In this document: positions 33,979-41,830 of the stretch, one piece after another
Layout of the letters: every line of letters starts with the position of its first letter
How positions within the stretch are numbered: position 1 is the first letter of the stretch
Source of the DNA: an uncultured Gemmatimonadota bacterium
Lineage (GTDB): Bacteria; Gemmatimonadota; Gemmatimonadetes; Gemmatimonadales; Gemmatimonadaceae
Assembly: GCA_946480295.1 (NCBI GenBank)
Contig: CAMLIT010000005.1
Span: forward strand, 4,776-68,775
Length of the DNA: 64,000 nucleotides
Reading direction: 5' to 3'
Made by a program: the position numbers and the translations under genes
The notes under the pieces: generated by a model
What the model was told of the DNA's origin: nothing
Databases searched by the model: none
Seen by the model: the letters and a program-made list of their open reading frames with translations, nothing else

Positions 33979-34650
33979 TCAGGGCAGGGAGGCGCTCCGG
34001 CGCTGCGCCGGCGCGGGGTCCGCCGTATCGGCGGGCGGCGTACCCGCCGGATTATCGGCCGGGTGCCAGCCGGGCGGAAGGTCCGGCGTCTCGAGCTTCA
34101 GTCGCTCCGGCGCGATGCCGAGGAGCTGGGCGACGAGCGCGCGGTTGCCTTGCGAGTTCCAGTCCGCCGCGCCGATCCACTTCTTCCGGATCACGCCGTC
34201 GCGCCCGATCACGAACGTCTCGGGATAGCCGGTGGTCTGGTACGTCTGCTCGATCTTTCCCGTGGGGTCGTGCAGGATCGGAAAGGTGAGCCCGAGGTCG
34301 CGCGCGAAGGCGCGGATCGAGTCCTCGCTCACCGCGTCGTCCACGCTCACGGCGACGACGTTGAGGCCGTGCGGCCCGTACTGCTGGTACAGCTTCTCGA
34401 TGCTCGGCATCTCCGCCCGGCACGGGGGGCACCAGGTGGCCCACACGTTCAGGAGCACGACCTTCCCCTTGTAGTCGTCGAGCGACCGGTACGTGTTCGC
34501 GCCGAGCTCCTTCGCCCGGAACGCCGGCGCCTTCGACCCGATGCTGACGGGGAAGAGCTCGCCGCCGAGGAGGCGACTCGCCGCGAACAGACCGCCGCCG
34601 AGCACCACCACGATGCCCGCGACGAGGGCCCACTGTTGCCGCATCGTCAT
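33979..34650 (-). CDS. TlpA/ResA-like membrane-anchored thioredoxin
   Basis: 223 residues. A membrane anchor (about 7-27) leads to a thioredoxin fold with the redox pair WCPPC at 73-77 and the cis-proline region TGYPETFVIGRDG. Such proteins reduce disulfides in the periplasm, often for cytochrome c maturation, which fits the haem proteins in this genome. The last 35 residues are a Pro/Ala-rich tail without structure. Ends 10 bases before ybbR. Confidence 0.9.
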   Translation of the reverse strand: MTMRQQWALVAGIVVVLGGGLFAASRLLGGELFPVSIGSKAPAFRAKELGANTYRSLDDYKGKVVLLNVWATWCPPCRAEMPSIEKLYQQYGPHGLNVVAVSVDDAVSEDSIRAFARDLGLTFPILHDPTGKIEQTYQTTGYPETFVIGRDGVIRKKWIGAADWNSQGNRALVAQLLGIAPERLKLETPDLPPGWHPADNPAGTPPADTADPAPAQRRSASLP

Positions 34651-34702
34651 ACGTCCCGCCTTTCTCCTGGCACGCGCCGCGTCGGGCGCCCCGGTCCCCT
34701 GC

Positions 34703-35368
34703 TCATACGTGGATCGCGCACCGCTCGCGCAGCGCCTGGATCTCCTCGCCCGGGTCGGCCGCGGCGAACACCGCGTGCCCGGCGACGAAGGTGTCGGCGC
34801 CGGCGCGCCACACCTCGCCGATCGTCTGCCGGCTGATCCCGCCGTCCACCTCGAGGAGCGCCGCGCTCCCCGCCTCCTCCAGCATGAGGCGGGCGCGGCG
34901 CACCTTGTCCACCGACTGAGGGATGAAACGCTGGCCGCCGTAGCCGGGGTTCACCGTCATCACGAGGAGCAGGTCCAGGTCCGCGAGCACCTCGCTCACC
35001 TGAACCAGCGGCGTGGACGGGTTGAGCGCCACCCCCGCCCGGCACCCCAGCTCCCGGATGCGCGCGAGCTGCCGCTGGAGGTGCGGCGCCGCCTCGGCGT
35101 GGATCGTCATGCCGCTCGCGCCGGCCGCGGCGTAGTCGTCGAAGTAGTTCTCCGGCTCGACCACCATCATGTGCACGTCGAGCGGGAGCGACGTCACCCG
35201 CCGGCAGGCCTCGATGATCTTCGCGCCGTAGCTGAGGTTCGGGACGAAGCGGCCGTCCATCACGTCGACGTGGATCCAGTCGGCGCCCCCCGCCTCGACC
35301 CGGGCGATCTCGTCGCCGAGCCGCGCGAAGTCGGCGCTGAGAATGGACGGCACGATCCGTACGCTCAT
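34703..35368 (-). CDS. rpe: Ribulose-phosphate 3-epimerase
   Basis: 221 residues, normal length. Interconverts ribulose 5-phosphate and xylulose 5-phosphate in the pentose phosphate pathway. Metal-binding and catalytic stretches are HVDVMDGRFVPN, DVHMMV, VNPGYGGQ and EVDGGIS. ATG overlaps the stop of the PASTA gene as ATGA. A 52-base gap follows to the thioredoxin gene. Confidence 0.95.
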   Translation of the reverse strand: MSVRIVPSILSADFARLGDEIARVEAGGADWIHVDVMDGRFVPNLSYGAKIIEACRRVTSLPLDVHMMVVEPENYFDDYAAAGASGMTIHAEAAPHLQRQLARIRELGCRAGVALNPSTPLVQVSEVLADLDLLLVMTVNPGYGGQRFIPQSVDKVRRARLMLEEAGSAALLEVDGGISRQTIGEVWRAGADTFVAGHAVFAAADPGEEIQALRERCAIHV

Positions 35369-36099
35369 TCCTGGGGGCCTCCCGCCACACGCAGGCTCAC
35401 TCGTGATCCGCGGGCAACCTGCGCGCCCGCGGCGGGGCTCATCGAGAGCACGATCGCGTCGCCGCCCGGCGCGGTGCCGTTGTCCGTCGCGGCGTCCACG
35501 ACCAGCCCGACCTGATCGAGCAGCTGCTGCGCTTCCGCGAAGCTGCGGCCGACGACGTCGGGCACCAGCACCACCGCCGGGCCGGCGCTGAGGACGAGCG
35601 CGATGTGGCTCGGCATCGGCGTCTGCTCGCCCGGCTTCGGCCGCGTCTCCAGCACCTGGCCCCGCGGCTCGTCGCTCGGCTGCTCGGTGACCTCTCCCAC
35701 GTTGAACCCCGCCGACTCGATCGCGTTCTCCGCCTGCTCGCGCGTCATGCCGATCACGTTCGGCACCGCCACGAGCTGCTGGCCGTTGCTGACGGCGAGG
35801 GTGACCGTGGCGCCGGAGACGTCCTTGCTCCCGGCGGGGGGACTCTGCTCGAGCACCGTCTCCTTCGGGGCGGTGGCGTCGTAGCGCACCTCGCCGCGCT
35901 GGGCGACGAAGCCCACCCGCTCGAGCCGCATGGCGGCGTCGTCGTAGGTCAGCCCGATCACGTTGGGGATCTTCAGGTCGGTCGGGATCACCCCGGCGGG
36001 GAAGACCACGAACGCCACGATCAGGTAGGCGAGCAGGAACCCGCCGGCGATCGCGATGACGTACGGCAGGAAGCGGCGGACGGCGCCGCGCAAGCTCAC
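35365..36099 (-). CDS. Membrane-anchored triple PASTA protein
   Basis: 244 residues. A membrane helix (about 11-36) is followed by three PASTA domains (about 43-108, 109-175, 176-240), each opening with a VPNVIG/VPDVVG-type strand and ending in a short VTLAVSNG-like strand. PASTA domains bind cell-wall fragments and usually sit on Ser/Thr kinases or penicillin-binding proteins; here they occur alone, without kinase. GTG at 36099 overlaps the rsmB stop as GTGA. Confidence 0.88.
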   Translation of the reverse strand: MSLRGAVRRFLPYVIAIAGGFLLAYLIVAFVVFPAGVIPTDLKIPNVIGLTYDDAAMRLERVGFVAQRGEVRYDATAPKETVLEQSPPAGSKDVSGATVTLAVSNGQQLVAVPNVIGMTREQAENAIESAGFNVGEVTEQPSDEPRGQVLETRPKPGEQTPMPSHIALVLSAGPAVVLVPDVVGRSFAEAQQLLDQVGLVVDAATDNGTAPGGDAIVLSMSPAAGAQVARGSRVSLRVAGGPQE

Positions 36100-37484
36100 T
36101 CGGCCACCCTCCGCATCCGCGCCGCGAACGCGCCGTCCGTGCCGTGCCGCTGGGGCAGGACGCGCAGCCGCCCGGCGTCGAGCACCGAGGCCGGCACCGT
36201 TCCCTCCGGCGGCGGCTCGAGCCGCCACCCCGGGTGGTCGCTCAGGAAGCTCTCCACCTGCGCGTCGTTCTCCTCCGGCTCGAGCGAGCAGGTGCTGTAG
36301 ACGAGCAGCCCGCCCGGCTTCACCACCGCCGCCGCCGAGCGGATGATCGACCGCTGGATCGCGCTCATGACGGCGAGGTCCGACGGCTTGGCGCGCCAGC
36401 GCGCGTCCGGGTGCCGGCGGAAGGTGCCGGTCCCCGTGCACGGCGCGTCCACGAGCACCGCGTCCATGTCGTGGACCGCCGGGAAGCGCGCGTCGGCGAC
36501 GTACGCGCTGATGTTCGGGATCTCCAGCCGGCCGATGTTCTCGAGCAGCCGCTGCAGCCGCGACCACGACGCGTCCGACGCATACACGCGGCGCGCGCGG
36601 CGCGAGAGCTCGATCGACTTGCCGCCCGGCGCCGCGCACAGGTCGGCGACCATGCCGTCCTGCGGCACCGCCGCGTACTGCGTGACGAGCGTCGACGCGG
36701 GGTCCTGGAGATGAAAGAGCCCGTTGCGGAACGCGCCCAGCTCCGCGAGCGACGCCACCCCCGACGCGAGCACGAGGCTGTCCCGCACGAGGGGCGCATC
36801 CTCGACGCGCACCCCAGCCCCCTCGAGCATCGCCTCGAGCTGTTCGCGCACCGCGTGATACGGCCGCGCGACGAGCGGCGCCTCGCTGTTGTTGCTCGCG
36901 AGCAGCCGCCGGGTCTCCTCCTCGCCCCAGCGCGCGACCCACCGGGCGATGAGCCAGCGCGGGTGCGAGAGCTCCAGCGCCATCGCGTCGAGCGGATCGG
37001 GGGGCGTGGCCGGCTGCACGTGATCGCGTTCGCGGTCCACGCGCCGCAGGACGGCGTTCGCCAGCTTGCTCGCGCCGATGCCGTGGCGTCGTTTGGCCAG
37101 CTCCACCGTCTGCGCGATCGCCGCGTAGGCGGGAACGCTGCCCATGTACAGGAGCTGGTCGACGCCGAGGCGCAGGAGGTCGAGCAGGTCCGCGTCGAGG
37201 CGCACGCCGCCCCCGCGCACGCGGGCGTCGAGCACGGCGTCGATCCAGGCGCGGCGGCGCAGCATGCCGTACACCAGCTCGCGCGTCCAGCGGCGGTCGC
37301 GCGCGTCGAGGTGGGCGGTGCGCCGGTCGAACGACGGATCCAGCAGGTCGCCGCGGCGCAGGTCGGCGCAGATCTCGGCCGCGGCGACGCGGGCGTCGGT
37401 GACGCCCATGTGGCCGCCCGCGCCGCCGCCCTCACCCGGGTCGCGCGTCGCGACGTGCCCGTCGAAGGGCTTCCGCGGGTACAC
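36096..37484 (-). CDS. rsmB: 16S rRNA (cytosine(967)-C5)-methyltransferase
   Basis: About 462 residues. An NusB-like RNA-binding domain (first 150) precedes the Rossmann methyltransferase domain. Catalytic cysteines lie in DAPCTGTGTF and STCSLEPEE, and CAAPGGKS binds SAM. I prefer GTG at 37484 because AGGAGG lies 6 bases upstream. GTG at 37538 would add 18 residues without a ribosome site, and ATG at 37409 is a shorter option. Sits in the translation-linked cluster with fmt and def. Confidence 0.92.
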   Translation of the reverse strand: MYPRKPFDGHVATRDPGEGGGAGGHMGVTDARVAAAEICADLRRGDLLDPSFDRRTAHLDARDRRWTRELVYGMLRRRAWIDAVLDARVRGGGVRLDADLLDLLRLGVDQLLYMGSVPAYAAIAQTVELAKRRHGIGASKLANAVLRRVDRERDHVQPATPPDPLDAMALELSHPRWLIARWVARWGEEETRRLLASNNSEAPLVARPYHAVREQLEAMLEGAGVRVEDAPLVRDSLVLASGVASLAELGAFRNGLFHLQDPASTLVTQYAAVPQDGMVADLCAAPGGKSIELSRRARRVYASDASWSRLQRLLENIGRLEIPNISAYVADARFPAVHDMDAVLVDAPCTGTGTFRRHPDARWRAKPSDLAVMSAIQRSIIRSAAAVVKPGGLLVYSTCSLEPEENDAQVESFLSDHPGWRLEPPPEGTVPASVLDAGRLRVLPQRHGTDGAFAARMRRVAE

Positions 37485-37584
37485 GGTCACCCTCCTGTCC
37501 TGCGGCCGCGGAGGCGGCGCGACTGGGTCTGCTGGCACCGGCGTCTCATGACGGAAAGATAGTCGGTGCGTGCAGCCGCGGCAT

Positions 37585-38529
37585 TTACGCCGGTGGGCTC
37601 GTGAGCCGCTCGCCGACGGCGATCCCGCGCCCGCGTGCCCATTCCTGAGGGGCCAGTCGCTTCTTCCCGGCGGGCTGGACGGAGGTGATGCGCACCGCCC
37701 CCTCGCCGCAGGCCACGGTCATGCCATCGGCGTTCACGGCCGTCACGGTGCCGGGAGGCTGGTCCTCCGTGCGCGGGGCGAGGTGGGCGCCGAAGAGCTT
37801 CACCTCCGCGCCGCGCGCCCCGGCGCGCGCGCCGGGACGGGGGTCATGGGCGCGGATCACCTGACTGACCGTGCGGGCGTCGCACGCCCAGTCCAGCGCC
37901 GTCCTCGAGCGGTCGATCTTCGGCGCGTACGTCGCCTCCGCGTCGTCCTGCTCGACCTCCAGCGCCTTCCCGAGCTCGATCAGCATCAGCGCCTCGATGA
38001 GCGCCAGCGCGCCCTCCTCCGCCAGCCGCTCCGACAGCTCGCCGTACGTCTCGTCGGCCAGGATCGGCGTCTTCACCCGGTGGATGATCGGCCCCGCGTC
38101 GAGGGCCGGGACCATGCGCATGATCGTGATCCCCGTCTCGGCGAAGCCGTCGCGGATCGCCGCCTGGATCGGCGCGGCGCCGCGCAGCTTCGGGAGCAGC
38201 GAGCCGTGGATGTTGACGGTGCCGAGGCGCGGCAGGTCGATGATCGCCTTCGGCAGGATGTGGCCGTAGGCGACGACGACGGAGATGTCCGGGGCGAGCG
38301 CGGCGACCTGGGCGAAGAAGTCGTCCCCCCGCGGCCGCTCCGGCTGGAGCACGGGGATCCCCTCCTCGACCGCGATCTGCTTGACGGGGGAGGGGACGAC
38401 CGTGGAGCGCGAGCGCCCGACCGGCCGGTCCGGCTGCGTGACGACGCCGACGACATCGAACCCCTCGCCGAGCAGCGCGCGCAGCGCCGGCGTGGCGAAT
38501 TCCGGCGTGCCCCAGAAGAGCACTCGCAC
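37585..38529 (-). CDS. fmt: Methionyl-tRNA formyltransferase
   Basis: 314 residues, the usual length. Formylates initiator Met-tRNA. The N-terminal MRVLFWGTPEFATPALRALL and the catalytic stretch NIHGSLLPKLRGAAPI are diagnostic; the C-terminal tRNA-binding barrel follows from about 205. The start codon directly adjoins the stop of def (no gap), as in many bacteria where the formylation and deformylation genes are paired. Confidence 0.95.
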   Translation of the reverse strand: MRVLFWGTPEFATPALRALLGEGFDVVGVVTQPDRPVGRSRSTVVPSPVKQIAVEEGIPVLQPERPRGDDFFAQVAALAPDISVVVAYGHILPKAIIDLPRLGTVNIHGSLLPKLRGAAPIQAAIRDGFAETGITIMRMVPALDAGPIIHRVKTPILADETYGELSERLAEEGALALIEALMLIELGKALEVEQDDAEATYAPKIDRSRTALDWACDARTVSQVIRAHDPRPGARAGARGAEVKLFGAHLAPRTEDQPPGTVTAVNADGMTVACGEGAVRITSVQPAGKKRLAPQEWARGRGIAVGERLTSPPA

Positions 38530-39090
38530 TCAGAGCTCCTCGTCGCGATGGTGGTGCTTCGCGACTTCCAGCGGCGACAGCTTGCGGATGAAGCCCGGGT
38601 ACTTGTCGCGCTCCTTCGTCCACTTCGCCATCGCCGAACGACGTTTGAGCACGCTCAGGTAGTCGATGAACAGCTTGCCGTGCAGGTGGTCGATCTCGTG
38701 CTGGAAGCAGCGGGCCAGGAGGTCGGTGGCGTCCACCTCGAAGGAGTTGCCGTCGAGGTCCTTCGCGCGGACGACGACGTGGCTCGGCCGCTCGACGTCG
38801 CCGTAGACGTCGGGGATGGACAGGCAGCCCTCCTCCCCTTTCGCCTTCTTCCCGTCGGCGGCGACGATCTCCGGGTTGATCAGCACGTAGCGATCCTGCT
38901 CGATCTGCACGACGGTGAGCCGCTCCGTGCGCCCGACCTGCGGCGCGGCGAGCCCGATCCCCTGCGCGGCGTGCATCGTCTCGAACATGTCGTCCACGAG
39001 GCGGCGCAGCTCGTCGGTGATCTCCTCGACGGGGCGCGTCTCCTGGCGGAGGATGGGGTCGCCGAGGACCCGGATGTCCAGCAGGCTCAC
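38530..39090 (-). CDS. def: Peptide deformylase
   Basis: 186 residues. Removes the N-formyl group from nascent proteins. All three metal motifs are present: GIGLAAPQ (44-51), EGCLS (87-91) and QHEIDH (130-135). GTG at 39090 overlaps the yajC stop as GTGA. The C-terminal 25 residues (KLSPLEVAKHHHRDEEL) form a charged tail. Confidence 0.95.
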   Translation of the reverse strand: MSLLDIRVLGDPILRQETRPVEEITDELRRLVDDMFETMHAAQGIGLAAPQVGRTERLTVVQIEQDRYVLINPEIVAADGKKAKGEEGCLSIPDVYGDVERPSHVVVRAKDLDGNSFEVDATDLLARCFQHEIDHLHGKLFIDYLSVLKRRSAMAKWTKERDKYPGFIRKLSPLEVAKHHHRDEEL

Positions 39091-39461
39091 TTCGTGGCGA
39101 CGCTGGTCGCGCCGGAGGCGGCGACGATCTTCGCGATGCGCCCGCGCTCGACGATGAGCCGCGACTCGCCCGACTTGATCGTCACCTGGTCGTCCATGCT
39201 CTTCTGCGGGGCATCGTTCTTCATCGTCTCCTTGATGAACACCACGTCGCCGACGATGCCGCCCGTGGTGACGACGGAGTCGCCGCGCTTCAGGTTGCGC
39301 AGCGCCTGCTCGTGCTGCTGCCGCTGCTTCTGCTGCGGGCGGATGAGCAGGAAGTAGAAGATGGCGAAGATGAGCCCGACCTGGACGAGGAAGGGCACGA
39401 GGCTGCCCGCGCCGCCGGGGCCGGGGGTGAACAGGAGCAGGCTCGCGTACGGAGCGTTCAT
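39087..39461 (-). CDS. yajC: Preprotein translocase accessory subunit YajC
   Basis: 124 residues. One N-terminal membrane helix (about 22-40, ending FYFLLIRPQQKQ) and a small soluble domain with RGDSVVTTGGIVG, the typical YajC pattern. It associates with SecDF-YidC in the inner membrane. As in many bacteria it directly follows tgt; ATG overlaps the tgt stop as ATGA. Confidence 0.93.
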   Translation of the reverse strand: MNAPYASLLLFTPGPGGAGSLVPFLVQVGLIFAIFYFLLIRPQQKQRQQHEQALRNLKRGDSVVTTGGIVGDVVFIKETMKNDAPQKSMDDQVTIKSGESRLIVERGRIAKIVAASGATSVATK

Positions 39462-40747
39462 TCGGGGGTCGCCGGTCGTGAGTGGTAGCGCGCGAGCCAG
39501 TCGCGGCTCCACGCGTCGAAGGTGCCCGCACGGATGGCCTCGCGTGCCGTCCGCATCAGCGTCACGAGGAAATGTACATTGTGCAGCGAGAGCAGGCGCA
39601 AGCCGAGGATCTCGTCGGAGACGAAGAGGTGGCGAACGTAGGCGCGCGAGAAGCGGCGGCATGCCGCGCACTCGCACCCCTCCTCGATCGGCCCGGGATC
39701 GGTGCGATACTGCGCCCGCTTGATGTTGAGCCGGCCATCGGAGGTGAACGCGGCGCCGTTGCGCCCCATGCGCGTCGGGGCGACGCAGTCGAAGAGGTCG
39801 ACGCCGCGACGGACCCCCTCGACGAGATCCTCGGGGAAGCCGACGCCCATGAGGTAGCGCGGCCGGTCGCGCGGGAGCGCCTCGTCGACGACGTCGAGGA
39901 TGCGGTACATGTCCGGCTTCGCCTCGCCGACGGACAGCCCGCCGATCCCGAACCCCGGCCACGGTCCCATGTCCACGATCATCCCCGCCGCCTCGCGGCG
40001 CAGGTGCTCGTGGATGCCGCCCTGGAGGATCGGGAAGAGGGCCTGCTCGCGGGAGGCGGGAGGCGGGAGGAGGGAGGCGGTGGGGGACGAGGGACGAGGG
40101 ACGAGGGACGAGTCCGACCGGTCGAGATCGCGCAGCGACTCATGCCGAGGTGTTCCTTCCAACGCCGTCACGCCTTCCGCCTCCCTCCTCCCGCCTCCCG
40201 CTCGTCCCGCCTCCCGCAGGAACTCCCCCCGACACCGGACCAACCACCTCACGCTCCGCTCCATCGCGTCCCGCGCCCGCGCCTCGTCGCTCTGGCCGGG
40301 GATCACGTGGTCGAACTGCATGATCACGTCGGCGCCGAGGTTGCGCTCGATGTGCATCACCAGCTCGGGGGAGAAGAAGTGGCGCGAGCCGTCGATGTGG
40401 CTGCGGAACTCCACCCCGTCTTCGCTCACCGTGCGCAACGTGGCGAGGGAGAAGACCTGGAAGCCGCCCGAGTCGGTGAGGATCGGGCCGTCCCAGCCCA
40501 TGAATCGGTGCAGCCCGCCCATGTCGCGCACCAGCTCGTCCCCGGGGCGGAGGTGCAGGTGGTACGCGTTCGACAGGATCATCTGCGCGCCCATGGCGCG
40601 GAGGTCGTCCGGGTCGAGCGACTTCACCGTGGCGAGCGTGCCGACGGCCATGAACGCCGGCGTCTCCACCACGCCGTGCGGCGTGGCGAAGGTGCCCGCC
40701 CGGGCGCGCCCCTCCGTGCATGCCACGCGGAAGTCGAACGCGCTCAT
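39458..40747 (-). CDS. tgt: tRNA-guanine transglycosylase with 54-residue in-frame insert
   Basis: 429 residues; the family is normally about 375. Exchanges guanine for preQ1 at tRNA position 34. TDSGGFQVFS (91-100) and DLFDCV (317-322) carry the catalytic aspartates. The zinc site is C358, C360, C363 and H389. Residues 180-233 are extra and are encoded by a palindromic repeat, between FLRE and EQALFPILQGG, where other bacteria have a loop of a few residues. Without it the length is 375. It overlaps queA by one base and yajC by four. Confidence 0.95.
   Translation of the reverse strand: MSAFDFRVACTEGRARAGTFATPHGVVETPAFMAVGTLATVKSLDPDDLRAMGAQMILSNAYHLHLRPGDELVRDMGGLHRFMGWDGPILTDSGGFQVFSLATLRTVSEDGVEFRSHIDGSRHFFSPELVMHIERNLGADVIMQFDHVIPGQSDEARARDAMERSVRWLVRCRGEFLREAGRAGGGRREAEGVTALEGTPRHESLRDLDRSDSSLVPRPSSPTASLLPPPASREQALFPILQGGIHEHLRREAAGMIVDMGPWPGFGIGGLSVGEAKPDMYRILDVVDEALPRDRPRYLMGVGFPEDLVEGVRRGVDLFDCVAPTRMGRNGAAFTSDGRLNIKRAQYRTDPGPIEEGCECAACRRFSRAYVRHLFVSDEILGLRLLSLHNVHFLVTLMRTAREAIRAGTFDAWSRDWLARYHSRPATPE
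40049..40210 (-). repeat. In-frame palindromic element inside tgt
   Basis: About 162 bp (54 codons). On the plus strand: GGGAGGC heptads, four GGGACGA units, a GTCCGACCGGTCGAGATCG half-core, the 36-base shared core (40139-40174), then GCCTCCC and CCTCCTCCC units. The encoded last 42 residues align without gaps to the tsaD insert with 28 identities, including VPRPSS and ASLLPPPASR. Same orientation and same reading frame as in tsaD. Confidence 0.9.
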
Positions 40748-41793
40748 CAGGTCACGACCATGGCGTCGCCATACGAGTAGAAGCGGTACCCGCCGGCGAC
40801 GGCGTGGTGGTACGCGCGCATCGTGAGCTCGTAGCCGGCGAAGGCGGCGACGAGCATGATGAGGGTGGAGCGCGGGAGGTGGAAGTTCGTCACCAGCCGG
40901 TCCACGGCGCGAAAGCGGTACGGCGGCCGGATGAAGATCCGCGTCTCGCCCTCCCCCGGCACGACGGTGCCGTCCTCGCGCGCGACCGTCTCGAGCGTGC
41001 GCACGGTCGTCGTGCCGACGGCCCACACGTGGCCGCCGGCGGCGCGCGCGTCGTTGATCGTCCGCGCCGCCTCCTCGGAGACGGAGTACCACTCCTCGTG
41101 CATCACGTGCGCGGCGGGATCCTCCACCTCGACGGGCTTGAAGGTGCCGGCGCCGACGTGGAGCAGGAGCTCGGCGCGCCGGACCCCGCGCTCCTCGAGC
41201 CGTCGCAGGATCTCCGGCGTGAAGTGGAGCCCCGCGGTGGGCGCGGCCACCGAGCCGCGCTCGCGCGCGTACACCGTCTGGTATCGTTCGGCGTCGGCCG
41301 CGGAGTCGGGGCGCGTGATGTACGGCGGCAGCGGGATGTGCCCGTGCCGCTCGATGGCCTCGTCGAGCGGCTCGGCGGCGTGCAGCGCGACGATGCGCGT
41401 CCGCCGCTCCGTGATCTCCAGGATCTCCGCCCAGAAGTCCGGCGCGATGTCCACCACGCGGCCGGGGCGGAGCTTCCCGCCGGGCGAGACCATCGCCTCG
41501 AACCGGCCCTCGCCCACGCGCCGGAGGAGCAGGATCTCGGCGGGCGCGCCCGAGCTCCGCCGCGTGCCGAGCAGCCGCGCGCGGATCACGCGCGTGCGGT
41601 TCACGGCCAGCACGTCGCCGGGTGCGACGAGATCCACGATGTCGGGGAAGGCGCCGTCGCGGACGCTCCCGGTCGCGCGGTCGACGATCATCAGACGGCT
41701 CGCCTCGCGGCGTTCCAGCGGCGCCTGGGCGATCCGCTCCGGCGGAAGCTCGAAGTCGTAGTCGGAGGTCAGGCTGCCAGTCGGGTGCGTCAT
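40747..41793 (-). CDS. queA: S-adenosylmethionine:tRNA ribosyltransferase-isomerase
   Basis: 348 residues. Adds the epoxycyclopentane precursor during queuosine synthesis, acting after Tgt. Family stretches include SDYDFELPPERIAQAPLE, PLPPYI, YQTVYARERGSVAAPTAGLH (shortened here) and TNFHLPRSTL. The gene precedes tgt with a one-base TGATG overlap, so the two steps of the same pathway are translationally coupled. Confidence 0.95.
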   Translation of the reverse strand: MTHPTGSLTSDYDFELPPERIAQAPLERREASRLMIVDRATGSVRDGAFPDIVDLVAPGDVLAVNRTRVIRARLLGTRRSSGAPAEILLLRRVGEGRFEAMVSPGGKLRPGRVVDIAPDFWAEILEITERRTRIVALHAAEPLDEAIERHGHIPLPPYITRPDSAADAERYQTVYARERGSVAAPTAGLHFTPEILRRLEERGVRRAELLLHVGAGTFKPVEVEDPAAHVMHEEWYSVSEEAARTINDARAAGGHVWAVGTTTVRTLETVAREDGTVVPGEGETRIFIRPPYRFRAVDRLVTNFHLPRSTLIMLVAAFAGYELTMRAYHHAVAGGYRFYSYGDAMVVT

Positions 41794-41830
41794 CGCATAC
41801 AGACTAACCCCTCCCCGGCCGCGGACGAAG

